A stretch of 64,000 nucleotides of DNA from Cunninghamia lanceolata (Eukaryota > Streptophyta > Pinopsida > Cupressales > Cupressaceae): contig BSBN01001687.1 of NCBI GenBank assembly GCA_027924645.1, positions 6,386,001 through 6,450,000 of the forward strand, given 5' to 3'. The position numbers and the translations under genes were made by a program. This document shows, piece by piece, positions 12,371-24,783 of this stretch (positions are counted from its first letter, which is position 1; each line of letters begins with the position of its first letter). The notes under the pieces are model-generated. The model was not told the DNA's origin. It was given only the letters and a program-made list of their open reading frames with translations, and searched no databases.

Positions 12371-12970
12371 TTTTCAATGCAAATGAATAACACAAAGGAT
12401 GCTGTAAGGATTTTAGTTAAGGGAAGAAATTTATATGTATTATACCAGTCCAAACAGCAATATAATCACTCTCAACACACTCTTGATGCAAATCCAAGAT
12501 AATGCCAAGTCAAAATATAGTGAAAATATGTCAAAATGGGCACTTTTTCACCAAAATTCAATGCGAAAGAGCATAACAAAGGGTGTTGTGAGGAAAATGA
12601 TGATGGAAAGAAAATAATATCAATAATAACAGCCACTTGGTGTCAAAATATCCAACACAACGTGCTTTTAGTGCCGCTTAAGGTAAAACCCTAGTGAAAA
12701 TATAACAAAATACGTAATTTTTCACGGTTTTTCAACTCCAAGACCTAGCAAAAGGGGTGTTGTAAGGAATTTTAGGAGGTATAGAAAATAATATCAATAA
12801 TATCAGTCACCTCAATCCATAAAATTGATCACAACATGCTTGGAATGTAAACTAGGTCAAACCCTAGGGCCAAAATGGTCAAAATGTATAGTTTTTCGCC
12901 AACTTTTCACTACAAGAGCTCAATAAAAGGGTGTTGTGAAGCTTTTTATGAGAGGTATAAAATTATTACC
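12365..12970. repeat. Four diverged ~175-bp tandem repeats in K leader
   Basis: The landmark 'gggtgttgtgagg' recurs at about 12399, 12581, 12755 and 12929, i.e. at 174-183-base spacing, each preceded by a 'tttttcnccaaaattca' block and an A-rich 'agcaaaa' segment. They lie between the PBS side and the ORF on the minus strand. The rest of the leader (12970-13707) is A/T-rich and holds no ORF I can support. Confidence 0.7.
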
Positions 12971-13707
12971 TTGATAATAGAAAATAATGCCAAAATACCT
13001 TTCACAACACACCTATGGTGCAAGTTTATAAAGTCGATAAGGCCAATTTTAGTGAAAATTATTGTTTTTGAAGCCCTAGGTTTGAGATCTTGGGATAAAA
13101 TTCTATGTGAATGCTTTTGAAGTCTGATTTTTGATGAAATTGACTTACTCTCAGATCTTAAAATTATTTTCAATCCTTAATATGCAAAATGCCCATGCAA
13201 ATTTAATGAAAATGCATTAAAATTGCTAGTTTTTGTTGAAATTTTCTATGCAAAAATGCAAATATTTTAAATCTAAATACAAATTCACACTAAAATTCAA
13301 GACTATAGAAAAATGAAAATTTTATTGAGCCTCTAAAATCAGTAGAAAAAACTAATAAAATATTTTGCCTACTAACCCTAGATTTTGGAATTACTAGGTT
13401 ATATAAAATTGTCAAAATTTCCACAAAACCCTAGCAATTAAATGATGAAAATGCAAGGAAAAATTTTGTATGTTTGTATTTTTCTGTAGTTTATATCAGA
13501 TCTGATGCAAAAATCATGAATTAGGAAAATTTAGGAAGAATTGATGCAATTTAGTAAGCCAAACAATGCAATTTTTTTGTATTTTTCTAATTTTTCAATT
13601 TTTTTGAATTTTTCTCAATGCAATAAAATGAATGACCAAATGAATGAATGAAATCACTCCAAATCTGAAGACAAACACTTAGAAAGTTGCAATTTAAGTC
13701 CAAAAAC

Positions 13708-13722
13708 ATGGGTTCACCAAAA
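13708..13722 (-). other. Possible primer binding site of K
   Basis: Minus strand TTTTGGTGAACCCATG directly follows the 5' LTR. It does not match the iMet PBS used by the other elements, and I cannot assign the tRNA. Confidence 0.4.
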
Positions 13723-14971
13723 TGTTTAGGGGAAAATTAGATTGGTTAATGATCTAAATGTTTAGATGTTTAAATCTGCCTCTCCACTATACATTCAAGG
13801 ATCTAGGGTCAAGTGATGAGCACTATCATACCCTAGGTCACTTGTAGATGTAGGAAAACTTGGATTAGGGAATTTAATTATTAATTTTCCTTCTCTTATG
13901 TCTAATTAACCATTAAAACCCTAATTATGCAAATACGACAACAAATTGACGAAAGACGAAAAAAGCTCTTGCAGACAAGAGTAAAATACTGAATTACAGA
14001 ATACCTATTTTCAAGGTTCTGAAGTGGAATAGTTAGGGACACTAGAGTGGGTGCCCAAGTCCAAGGTACCTACTTTTTCAGGGAATCTGGACCTCTTTCC
14101 GACACTGATCAGCCTTGTAACCTCTGTTTCCTAAGATCTATCTATGGAGGACACTAGAGCGAGCACCCAAGTCCTAGAAGTGCTCTTGTGTCTGACTTTT
14201 CTTCAAAACCTAAATCCCTAATGCTTACCAAGCCTTCTTGCAACTCCACTTTTTCTAGATACGACACCTGTAACCTACAATCACAAGACTTGGTTTGGGG
14301 GTTGTGGTGTTTAGAGGCTTGCCTCAGTTAAGCCCCGGAGGACACTTAAGTCTCCGAACACCATTGTCAAACAAAGAGTGCATGCCCTTGTGAGCCAGAG
14401 GCAAATACCAAATGAATCAATGATAAAAAAACACAATGATATGTCACCTTGTAGTGAATCTCTCATGGAGGAAAATGTTCTTCATGCCATGAGGAGATTG
14501 ATGCTCAAATCTATAAATATCAACATACAAAACACACAAGTCTGCTCTTGCAACACAATAGAAATCCTTGAATCACCTTGAGAACACTTGAACATCACAA
14601 TTGCCATCTAGTTTACAAATGAATGCCTAAGCATGCTTATAGATGCACCTACAAGCATTCCTGCCAAGATTTTAAAAATCAAACTTTACCGTGTCGACAA
14701 AAGAACCAAATAACGGTCATAAACCGACACCTAGAAATTAGGGCTGCCCCAAAATAGGGCAGGACTAGGGCGTGGGTGCCCAATTCCTCCCCCTTATTTT
14801 GGGTAGGGTATAGCTCAAGGGATCCACCTAGGTCCAATTTTCCATGGAACCTAGGTCTCATTCCATCGGGATGCCAAAATATGAACTAAAATGTCCTAAA
14901 TGCATACTAAAGACCCAGGAGCTAAACCTTATGAGGGAAAAGCCCTCAAGGGGACATTTTCTGATGTTACA
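13723..14971 (-). repeat. 5' LTR of K
   Basis: Begins TGTAACATCAG on the minus strand at 14971 and ends CCTAAACA at 13723. It is nearly collinear with 8122-9372, differing by scattered transitions. Confidence 0.9.
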
Positions 14972-15162
14972 CTTGGAAACTCAGCAACATGAAAAATATA
15001 CTAGCATTATCAACACTTCTTCAAGTCATTCAAATCACCTTAGGATGACAACTCAATCAAGCAACAATCAGTCAATATCAAAAGACACAGTTGACACCAA
15101 TGACAACACAATCATGTTGACATCAATGACAACACCAATTACCACATATTTTCAATAGAAAC

Positions 15163-17386
15163 AGTTCATTATTTACTACCCAAATCTGTCGGTGACAGTA
15201 GCAAATCCAAATCTATGTGTAGCAAAGAGATCAACATGGAAAGGATGCAGCACTAGTCTTCTTTGAGAAGAATGCCTTGTTATATAGGAGAGGGTGCATG
15301 CATACCTCTAGCATGCCTCATCCTCTTCTAGAATTAACTGATGTTCTAGATTAGGTAAAACTATTATTTAATTAGTTCTAATTTTATTTTTAAATTAGCT
15401 TTTCAATTCAATTTGTTAGTTTTAACTTATTGTTACTTTTAGCTTTTTTAGTTTTTCTCTTAGTTTTAACTTAAAATAGATGTTGTTAACATAGTTTATT
15501 TTTCATCTTTTAATTTAGTTTTTTTTTAGTTTGCATATCTTCTTGTCACTAACTCTTTGGTTGCAGGTGAAATTGATTGATGAAGGCCAAATTTTTTTGC
15601 AAACTACTAACGTTTTGTGTGCAAGTTCATGTGTCAAAGTCATATATTTTTCACTAAATTAGGCATTTAATTAGTGTAGTGGGTTAAAGAGTTTGTTTGT
15701 CATTCTTGTGGGATTTGTCAAGACATGTGCTCTCTCCATGCACTTCATGTGATCTTGGAGATCAGAAATCTTACATTTCCTTTTTATTTAGATTAAATCC
15801 TAAGATGTTGTTAATTTGTGTATGCTCTCTCCTTGTGCCTAGTCTGACCCTGGAGATCAAAGCAATCAATATCTATCTTTCTTTTTAGGGTGCCTTCTGG
15901 GGGATTTCATCACCCCTAGGGATGACCTCAACTGCATGTTCTAGTGCAGGATATAAACGTTGTGAGAATTAAAAGACTCACTTCAAAGGTAGGACCCTCT
16001 TCCCCTTGCATAGACCCTGAGACCCTCAGTTGGCCAAGACTTGTGTTTGGTTGGTGCTTGGGTTGATTGGGACACCCCCGTTCACATATTCATCTCACAT
16101 ACCTTGCGTATATTGGGACACCCCCTAGATGCTTGTAAAGCCTAGATAAGACCATCGGCCTTTTTCTAGTGTGATGCAAGTGATGTGGATCACCCCCTAA
16201 AGTTACTCATCATCGTACCTCCATGGAGGTGAGATAGAAGTTTTCTTTGGGTAGGGCGTAAAAGCCTCCAAGGAAAGGGGTATTGGGTGTAATGCCCTTA
16301 TCCCTAGCTATCTACTCAGGGTGAAGTGTTCTTAGTTAAGTTAGAACATGGATAGGTATTCTATCATGTGGGCCCACATTACGTAATCACTCCTACTTGA
16401 ATAAATCTAGGAATGTGCTCAAGTGATTGGCATGTTTTTTCTTGTGAAATACTTGTAATAGCCATTTGTTAGCTGCAAAGGTCTTATACCTTTGCATCAT
16501 ACCTTGAAAAGTTGTGTCAACCATCATGTCGTTTGATTGCAGTAATCTCTTGCTCCAAAACTTTTATCAAAATTGTCTCACAAATCAACCTTTGGAAAAC
16601 TTGTAGCATTGGGTCAAACTATTTAGGAGTTCATAGCATACACTTGGGATCTATCAATCTCTTCCTTTCTGTACACAAACCTTGTCATATCATACCTCTT
16701 TCCAAGCTTTATTTTCACCCATCCATACATTTCACCATCCCTTCCATTTTACTCATAGACTTGGCTTTGCTCCTCAACCACTTTGGGACTTCAATCTTGT
16801 CAATCATTTTGATCTTATCAACCCACATCCCAAATCATCCTTCAATCCAGAATCCATCATGTTCAAATCTAGATATTATTATGTTTTCATCTTTAGCTTA
16901 GCATATCACTTGAGATATTGTCAACCTCAAGTAGTGTTAAGTTGATCTTGTGGAATAATTATCTTAGGAGTCTTGACTACTCTTGACTTAGTGGAGTCCT
17001 TATATTACTCCCTATTTTTCTTGAGATCTTGTCTACTTCAAGTAGGAAATGGAGCATCCTTACCCTTTTATTTCTTAGAAGTAAATCTCTCCTAAGTAGT
17101 GAAAGGTATCATCATTTGTCATCAATCCTAAGATCTAGATTTGTACTTGAGGTCATTTTGATTCCTCATCCAAAAAAGTCATCCTCAAGATACCAAAGTT
17201 CAAGTCATCATCACGTTTCTCTTTCTATCTTTCTAACATTCATATTCCTTTCCATCTCATTTTATTTTACCCAAGTCCTTTCTTTGCATGTCACTCACAA
17301 GGTTGCAAGCATGAAAGCTTATGGAGTCCAACATTCAAATAGACCTTACCAAGAAACTTATCCCTCACATGGAGGTTGGAAAATAA
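15163..17386 (+). other. Non-coding segment, probable LTR/leader of Gypsy F
   Basis: Lies between solo LTR I and the first gag piece of F. It has a T-rich part (15360-15580), a C/G-richer part with two 'gggacacccc' repeats (about 16069-16126), and ORFs without recognisable similarity. I see no matching second LTR or clear PBS, so assignment to F rests on position only. Confidence 0.4.
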
Positions 17387-17771
17387 GTTGGGTTGCCAAC
17401 TCATGTCTTTGTCCCAAGTGACTATAAAGAACCCTGTCAACCATCATCACCAAATACACCTATCTTAGGCCAAATTTCTCAAGGTCATCAAGCTATCTCC
17501 CCACACCTATATGAATTTTTGCAATATTATGAAAGCATGGAACTTATGCATTGAATGTTTGTAGCTAATCCTAATAAATACTTTCTCATGTTGGCTCAAT
17601 GTGGAGCTCAACTACCCTTGGACTATGGTATTGCCAATCTTAAGCCAAAAGATCCATTTACATATAATCCTCAAAATCCTCCATCGACATTACCACTTCC
17701 CATGATTAATCCTCCATCTCATCTTCACATCAACACAAACATTAGTAAACCCATTCATACTAATGTGTCAC
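17387..17771 (+). pseudogene. gag: Gypsy F gag, N-terminal piece
   Basis: Frame opens after a TAA at 17384 and reads a Pro/Ser/Gln-rich polypeptide with one TGA at 17552, then MFVANPNKYFLMLAQCGAQL and a proline-rich tail. Element H cuts it after the TSD gtcac. Across H the same frame resumes at 29461 with similar Pro/Gln-rich composition, so these are one exon-less gene split by insertion. Low-complexity N-termini like this are known in Tat/Athila-type Gypsy gag; on its own this segment would not be recognisable. Confidence 0.6.
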
Positions 17772-18098
17772 TGTTGGAAATATGCAGCCATAGAGACTAA
17801 TTCCTCCTAACCCAATAAGAGATTCAATGTGTAAAAAACCATAAATCCACATGCAAAAGAAATAAACAATCATACCATCAATGCTGACATAAAATATTCC
17901 CTAGGAAAACCCTCATAGAGGGAAAAACCTAGCCTCCAAAGGCATGCATCTCTCATGTATTATTCAGCAATAATTAGCAAATACATATGCAGAGATAACC
18001 TTTAAAACATCAAGCTCTCAGATACCTGCAATCTATGTGAACAAACATGTAACCATACATCCCATGTCATGCTTCAAACCCTCACACAGCCAACCTGT

Positions 18099-19137
18099 TG
18101 TTGGGAATTAAGGTGTCTCAACCTTGGTAATTCCTTGTACTATTTCATTATATTTTATGTACTTATTGCCTATTATTGTAATTAGGATGCAAATCCTTAT
18201 TGTCATCTTGTGGGAGTTGGCATGGTGATGTGTCATCCTATGTCGAAGGTGACAAATTGTAAATTTGTCCTCACATGAGGAGATAGGCATCCCACTTAGT
18301 GGCAGGAATATTTTGCCATGTGTCGGCATCTTAGATAGTGTGTAAGGGAATATTGACTGAAACAATTATGATAGATTCCTGTGACAAATCTATGACGCGT
18401 AAGAGTCGTAAATAAAAGATTCTATGACAAGTAAAGACATGTGTCACAAGGCATCTTGGGGCACCCCAAGGAGGGTTATGACATGTTGTAAGAGAATATG
18501 TTATTTTTAGCCTATGTATGATAGATTCTCTTACAACTACAAGATATGACAGCTATGACAGATTCTATGACAATTGTAAGTGTCGTAAGAGTATTTGTCA
18601 TTGCCCAACTTGGGAATAGGTGACCTCGATGGGATGGGGTGATATAACAAGTGTCATGAACACCCTATAGTGTTGGACAAGTGTCCTTATGCATAGGTTT
18701 TGGGACATGAGGCCGTGTTGGATGCCCATCTCAAGATAGAGCCATTTTTGCCTTGTATCTTCTATATAAATAGGTGCTTTGGAGAGATGTATTATGTGAT
18801 TGACAGGTACTGTTATGCTGCCAGATTGTCTCTAGATACAAGTGTTGAAGACACCTGCAAGAGAATTAGCTCTGAAACTATATTGTAACCTTCATTGTTT
18901 ACTAAAATACATTTGAGCTATGTTTTGGAGTGTGGAGTTTTTCACCTGTAAGGGTTTTCCCCATGTATATCTTGTATCTCTCTCTTGTATCTTCTTTTTT
19001 TGTGTATGTGTATTGCTGCAATATCTCTTTTCTTAGGTTAATAACACTATAACTATAAAGGATAAAAAGAATTTGCACTCCACTTTCCTCATTAGATTAG
19101 TGTAGGAAGCAATTTCCTCACACCTATCTTCCTTTCA
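18099..19137 (+). repeat. 5' LTR of Copia G
   Basis: TGTTGGGAATTAAGG...CTTTCA, collinear with 23334-24390. A TATA-like 'ctatataaatagg' near 18760 probably marks the promoter and also occurs in the other LTR near 24010. Confidence 0.9.
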
Positions 19138-19139
19138 GT

Positions 19140-19151
19140 TGGTATAAGAGC
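19140..19151 (+). other. Primer binding site of Copia G
   Basis: TGGTATAAGAGC, two bases after the LTR. It is the iMet type with one mismatch. Confidence 0.85.
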
Positions 19152-19255
19152 TTGATCACCTTTGGTCCTAGTTGTTAGGTAGAGGTTTTTTGAGTTGATC
19201 TTAGATTGAGTGGGAGTCTGTGCAAAGTATTCTATAATATTGTTGTAGGAAAAGA

Positions 19256-20050
19256 GATGGCCTAGGCACATCTGGAAGATTAGAGGTGGAGAAATTTAAT
19301 GGCACAAATTTTAAGTTATGGAAACTTAAGATGGAAGACGTGCTTGTTGATCGAGACCTATGGGAAATCGTATCGAGTGTAAAACCAACTGCAATGACAC
19401 AAGCTAATTGGGATCTCAAAGATTGGAAGGCTAAGGGTCTCATAAGACTTAGTCTAGTTGATTCTGTCCCATTGAATGTCCATGAGGAGAAGACCACGAA
19501 AGACCTTTGGAAGAAGCTAGGTGATGTTTATCATGCCAAATCCCTGGTGAACAAGCTTTTTCTGAGAAAGAAGTTGTATTCTCTGAGGATGGAGGATGGA
19601 GGATCTGTTGTAGATCACATGAATGCTTTCAACATGTTAGTTGCACAATTGACATCTATTGATGTGAAGATGGAGGAGGAGGATCATTGTATGACCTTGC
19701 TTTGTTCTTTTCCAGACTCGTGGGATCATCTTGTTATGGCTATTGGGAGTACCACATCCACATTCAAAATGGTTGAAGTGGTATCTTCACTGTTATCTGA
19801 AGAGATGCAGAGAAAGTCTTCTAAGGTAGACAAATAGTCTCTTGCAGTTCATGGAAGACCTAAGGAGAAAGGGAAAAAGAAGGACAAGAAAGCTGAGAAG
19901 GGTAGATCCAAATCCTGTGGGAGATCCAAATCTCATGGAAAGTCCAAGGCTCTCTATTGGAACTGTGGGAAAATTGGGCATTTTTTAAAGGAATGCAAAG
20001 AGAAAAAGAAAAAGAAGAAGAATACCCTAGATTTAGATTTTGACAAGTCA
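19256..20050 (+). pseudogene. gag: Copia G gag
   Basis: Retrotransposon capsid protein of the Tnt1-like class. The open part at 19286-19836 reads VEKFNGTNFKLWKLKMEDVL and continues through the UBN2 helical domain (NAFNMLVAQLTSI...LLCSFPDSWD). A possible initiator ATG at 19256 is out of frame, so a 1-base indel or substitution near it is likely. After a TAG (about 19835) the frame continues to a lysine-rich linker and a zinc knuckle in which the first Cys is Tyr (YWNCGKIGHFLKEC, about 19952-19993). That knuckle would not bind zinc normally. Confidence 0.9.
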
Positions 20051-21505
20051 CAAGATGATGGTGATGCATTCATCGCAGCTCTGGCCACCCATGCATCTAA
20101 TGATGTGTGGTTAATAGATTTTGGTGCATCATTCCACATGACCTCATATCAAAGCTGGTTCATGAAGTATGAAGAGTTCGATGGTGGAAGAGTGTACATG
20201 GGTGACGATTCTCATCTGAAGATTATTGGTCATGGAAGAGTTTCAATTCAATTCCCTGATGGATGAGTGAAGGGGATCACTGGGGTTATGCACATCCCAA
20301 GCTTAGCACGGAACCTGCTTTCTATAAATATGTTGAATGATGCAGGTGTGCAAGTTGTCTTTTCAAAGGATGGATGCAAGATGACTAGAGGATCTATGGT
20401 GCTTGCGAAGGGTACTCAGAGATGTACTCTGTTTCAGCTAGAGGCATGTACTTCATAGTGCAATAGTTCTTTTGACTCAAAGAAAAGAGTTGCAATCACT
20501 TCATCCCCACCATCTAAACAAGCAGTGAAGAAATCTATTGTAACAAATTCTGATGGTAGTGCATCTTGTGTACCCAAGGGTGCTCATGCTTTGGAAGTTA
20601 AGCTTCCTACTGAAAAGATAATGTTATGGAATATGAGATTTGGCCACATTGGTGAGAAGGGTCTTAGAACCCTACAAATTAAAAACCTCGTTGAGGAGTT
20701 AAATGATTATAATCTCGAGTTTGACTTTTACGAACATTATATATATGGAAAGCAAAACCGTGTTCATTTTTACTCTAGTTCTCACAAGTCTTTTGGTGTG
20801 TTGGACCTTATTCATTCTGATGTGTTTGGTCCTGTTAGTGTTCCTTTGATTTCCAAATCTATATATTTTGTATCTTTAACAGATGATTACAGTAGAAGGA
20901 CATAGATTTATTTTCTCAGAAGCAAGACTAAATTCTTTAGTAAGTTCAAAGATTTTAAAGTTTTTGTTGAGAATTAGACTAGTAAAAAGATTAAATGTTT
21001 GAGAACTAATAACGGTGGTGAGTTTTGTTCGGCAAAGTTTGATAAGTTATATAAAGAGCAAGGAATTGAAAGACATAAGACAACTCCATACACCCCGTAG
21101 CAAAATGGAGTTACAGAGAGGATGAACAGGACACTGATGGAGAGGGCTAGGAGTATGCTTAGTGGAGCAAGCCTCGAACAAGCATTTTGGGCTGAAGGTG
21201 TAGCAACTACTTGCTACCTGGTAAACAGGTCTCCTACATTAACTCTTGTTGGTAAGACACCTATGGAGGTGTGGTCTAGTAAGAAGCCTTTAATTAGACA
21301 TCTTTGTATTTTTGATTATGAGGCATGTGCACATGTGCCTAGTGAAAAATGGTCTAAATTGGAGAACAAGGCTGTTAAGTGTATTTTCATTGGCTATGGT
21401 GTCGGTGTGAAAGGAGACAAGCTTTGGGATCCTATGGTTAAAAAAGTGTTGTATATCAGAAGTGTTATCTTCAGAGAGCTAACACCTTCTCCTATTGTTA
21501 TATAG
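20051..21505 (+). pseudogene. pol: Copia G protease and integrase
   Basis: The protease motif is WLIDFGASFHM near 20110: the active-site Asp-Ser-Gly has become Asp-Phe-Gly. Pre-integrase zinc region: MRFGHIGEKGL then FYEHYIYGKQ, where both Cys of the CxxC pair are Tyr. Integrase core: IHSDVFGP carries the first Asp; RTNNGGEF has Asn in place of the second catalytic Asp; the Glu region follows near 21110. Stops occur near 20264, 20456, 20903, 20974 and 21099. The C-terminal part 21122-21505 is open (AFWAEGVATTCYLVNRSP...FIGYG). All the active-site changes are G-to-A or C-to-T. Confidence 0.9.
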
Positions 21506-21559
21506 CCAGAAGAAACAAAAAATAAAGAGGATGTGGTTTAGTTTCCTTCTACCCCTAAG

Positions 21560-23147
21560 AAGATTGAACCGACAAACCCTGTGAGACCTGATGAGGAGGA
21601 GAGCTCTAGTAGCTTTGAAAGTTTAGAAGAAGAAGCAGAACCTCAACCTCAGCCATTGAGGAGGTCTACACGAATAAGGAAGCAACCTAATAGGTTTGGT
21701 TATTCATTGCTTGATTCTAGTTTTGCTTTTGCCTTGGTTACTAACACTGATGAGCCTAGAAATATGACAGAGGCTATGGGCATGAAAGATACAGGTTCCT
21801 CGAAGGAGGCCATGGAAGATGAGATGGCTTCTTTGGAAAATAATAAAACATGGGACTTGGTGCCTTTGCCTGAAGGATGGAAACTTGTTGGATGCAAATG
21901 GGTTCTCGAGAAGAAATTTGGTGCAGATGGCAGTGTTGAAAAGTACAAGGCTAGACTGGTTGTGAAGGGGTATTAACAAGTGGAGGGAATTGATTATGGT
22001 GAAATTTTCTCTCCCATTGCAAAGCTGACATCTATTTGGTTCTTGTTATCTCTTACAGTAGCTTATGACTTAGAGGTGGAGCAGATGGATGTGAAGACAA
22101 CATTCCTTCATGGTGATTTGGAGGAAGACATTTACATGTCACAGCTAGAAAAAGTCTTTGTATGGTTTGAAGCAGTCTCCTAGGATGTGGTACTTGAAGT
22201 TTGATGCCTTTGTGTTGTCGGTTGGATTTCTAAGATTGAAATCAGATCATTATGTGTATTATAAATTTGACAATGATCACATTGTCATTATTGCATTGTA
22301 TGTTGATGATATGTTGTTAATTGGGAATGGTAAGAAAATGAATTCTGATTTGAAGTCTCAGTTGTCAGCACAGTTTGAGATGAAAAATCTAGGGGTAGCC
22401 AGGTACATTCTGGGAATGGAAATCATAAGAGACAGAGCTAACAGAAAACTTTGGTTAAGCCAGAGTAAGTATGTGAAGATTGTGTTGGATAGGTTTAGCA
22501 TGGCAGATTGTAGACCATTATGTGTTCCTATTTCCTTGGGAACAAAGTTATCTGTTAATGATTGTCCAAAATCTCCTAGTGAGGTGGAGAACATGAGCAA
22601 AGTACCTTATGCTAGTGCTATTGGTAGTTTGATGTATGTTATGGTCTGTACAAGACCAGACATTGCCCAAGCAGTGGGAGTCCTTAGTTGATTTATGGCT
22701 AATCCTGGACAGGTACATTGGGATGCAGTTAAGAGAGTGTTTAGATATTTGAGGGGTACTTTTGAGTATTCCATATGTTATCATGGTAATATTACAGGAC
22801 CTCCGCATTCAGTTTGTATTCATGGATTTGTGGATTCTGATTGGGCAGGTGACATTGATAGTAGGAGATCCACCAATGTTTATGTGCTCACTATGTTCGG
22901 TGGTACAATCAGTTGGATGAGTAAGCGACAACCTGTGGTTGCTTTGTCCACGACAGAAGCTGAGTATATGGCATCAACTCATGCTTGTAAGGAAGCCATT
23001 TGGCTTAAGAGATTATGTTCAGATATTGGTGTTGATGTAGGACAGATTACGATTTGTTGTGACAATCAGAGTGCAATTTTCCTAGCAAAGAATCCAACTT
23101 TCCATGCCAGAACAAAGCATATTGATGTACAGTTTCACTTTGTGTGA
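21560..23147 (+). pseudogene. pol: Copia G reverse transcriptase and RNase H
   Basis: The linker has an acidic Ser-Glu region and RRSTRIRKQPNRF (about 21655-21700). RT begins with EDEMASLENNKTWDLV, then CKWVLEKKFG, VEQMDVKTTFLHGDL, GLKQSPRMWYLKFD and the catalytic YVDD at 22299-22310. RNase H follows with DSDWAGDIDSRRST and ALSTTEAEYMA, ending near FCxNQSAIFLAKNP. A TAA interrupts at 21974, a frameshift lies near 22150-22170, and a TGA lies at 22689. Domain content is complete for a Copia pol, so this copy was once autonomous. Confidence 0.92.
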
Positions 23148-23333
23148 GACATAGTGATGGGAAGGTGAATTTGGAGAAGGTAGATACTTTGAAGAATGTT
23201 GCAAATGTATTGATGAAACCAGTGGGTACAAACAATTTCAGATGGTGTCCGGAGTCTATGGGCCTCTCGGCCTATAGAAGTTAAATCCTGTTATTTACAT
23301 TGTCTCTTACAAGGTGTTTGACAAGTGGGAGAA

Positions 23334-24390
23334 TGTTGGGAATTAAGGTGTCTCAACCTTGGTAATTCCTTGTATTATTTCATTGTATTTATTTATTTAT
23401 TGTCTATTATTGTAATTAGGATGCAAATCCTTATTGTCATCTTGTGGGAGTTGGCATAGTGATGTGTCATCCTACGTGGAAGGTGACAACTTGTAAATTT
23501 ATCCTCACATGAGTAGATAGGCGTCCCACTTAGTGGTAGTAATATATTTCCATGTGTCGGCATCTTGGATGGTGTGTAAGGGAATATTGACCAAAATGGT
23601 TATGACAGATTCCTATGACAAATCTATGACGCGTAAGAGTCGTAAATGGAAGATTCTATGACAGGTGAAGGCATGTATCACAAGGCATCTTGGAAGAAGG
23701 CATCTTTGCGCACCCTAAGGAGGGTTATGGCATGTTGTAAGAGAATATGCTATTTTTATCCTGTCTATGACAGATTCTCTTACAACTGTAAGATATGACA
23801 GCTATGATGGATTCTATGATAGTCATAAGTGTCGTAAGATTATCTGTCATTGCCCAATTTGGGAATAAGTGACCTCTTTGGGATGGGGTGATATGGCAAG
23901 TGTCATGAACACCCTACAGTGTTGGACAAGTGTCCTTAGGCATGGGTTTTGGGCCATGAGGCCATGTTGGATGCCCATCTCAAGATAGAGCCATTTTTCC
24001 TTATATCTTCTATATAAATAGGTGCTTTGGAGAGGAGATGTATTATGTGATTGATAGGTACTGTTATGCTACTGGATTGTCTCCAGATATGAGTGTCAAA
24101 GACTCCTGCAAGAGCATTAGCTCTGAAACTGTATTGTAACCTTCATTGTTTACTGAAATACATTTGAGTTATGTTTTGGAGTGTGGGGTTTTTCACCCAT
24201 AAGGGTTTTCCCCATGTATATCTTGTCTCTCTCTCTCCTTTATCTTCTTTCTGTGTGTATGTGTATTGCTGCAATATCTCTATTGTTGGGTTAATAACAC
24301 TGTAACTATAAAGGATAAAAAGAATTTGTACTCCACTTTCCTCATTAGATTAGTGTAGGAAGCGATTTCCGCACTCCTAGCTTCCTTTCA
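23334..24390 (+). repeat. 3' LTR of Copia G
   Basis: Starts directly after the PPT and ends before cctgc. It contains the same TATA-like box and 3'-processing region as the 5' copy, with small indels. Confidence 0.9.
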
Positions 24391-24770
24391 CCTGCAAGAG
24401 AAGCTACAACCTAACCAACACGCCAAATGGCTAATTCAACCAACCTCTACAACTACCCTTGTGTTTGCTTTTATAGACATAAGCTCACACAAATGCAACA
24501 TGTGGTATTGTAATACCATTTTCCCCAAAATGATGTGTCTACAAAACCATTGACCCCACATTTGATTATTGGTAATAAGTTTTCCCATTTAATCAAATAA
24601 TTACAAATAAAGTAATTAACCTAATGTTACATACAACAATTACAAGTGGCGTCTAAATAAATATCCAATGTGGCTAAACACATCACATGATGCACCACAA
24701 TTAAATATTTATTTTACATAATAAAATAATACCAATGTTATGTAAGGTGTACAACACACCTACTCCAACA

Positions 24771-24783
24771 TTCTCCCACTTGT
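24771..24783 (-). other. Polypurine tract of H
   Basis: Minus strand ACAAGTGGGAGAA directly before the 3' LTR TGTTGG. It is identical in form to the PPT of Copia G (23321-23333), suggesting the same family of enzymes. Confidence 0.85.

Larger units (their letters stand above)
8122..14971 (-). mobile_element. Element K, non-autonomous Gypsy-like LTR element
   Basis: 6.85 kb with LTRs 8122-9372 and 13723-14971 (1251 and 1249 bases) and perfect cttgg duplications at 8117-8121 and 14972-14976. The minus orientation follows from a purine-rich tract reading AAAGTGGGGGCTAAA next to the left LTR (9387-9373), a PBS-like site next to the right LTR, and the minus-strand ORF. The internal 4.35 kb has one protease-like ORF and no RT, RNase H, integrase or zinc knuckle. 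Movement would need another element's pol. Confidence 0.9.
6812..15157 (-). repeat. Solo LTR I (Copia A/J family), split by element K
   Basis: Matches LTR J (58846-60452) from end to end in the same orientation, but no PBS, PPT or coding region adjoins it. It is therefore a solo LTR left by LTR-LTR recombination. The left part is 6812-8121; the right part resumes at 14977 after K and its TSD copy. Flanking gaaac is at 6807-6811 and 15158-15162. The right terminus reads ...caata where ...caaca is expected, a single C-to-T change. Length without K is about 1.49 kb. Confidence 0.85.
18099..24390 (+). mobile_element. Copia G, full-length but inactive
   Basis: LTRs 18099-19137 and 23334-24390, PBS at 19140-19151, PPT 'acaagtgggagaa' at 23321-23333, and a complete gag-protease-integrase-RT-RNase H order between. 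Flanks are cctgt and cctgc, a 5-base duplication with one change. It is inserted in H's LTR in the opposite orientation to H. Confidence 0.95.
17772..24770 (-). repeat. 3' LTR of H, interrupted by Copia G
   Basis: 17772-18098 and 24396-24770 join to one LTR matching 28773-29455. G is inserted between cctgt (18094-18098) and cctgc (24391-24395); the uninterrupted copy near 29090 shows the empty-site region. Confidence 0.9.
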
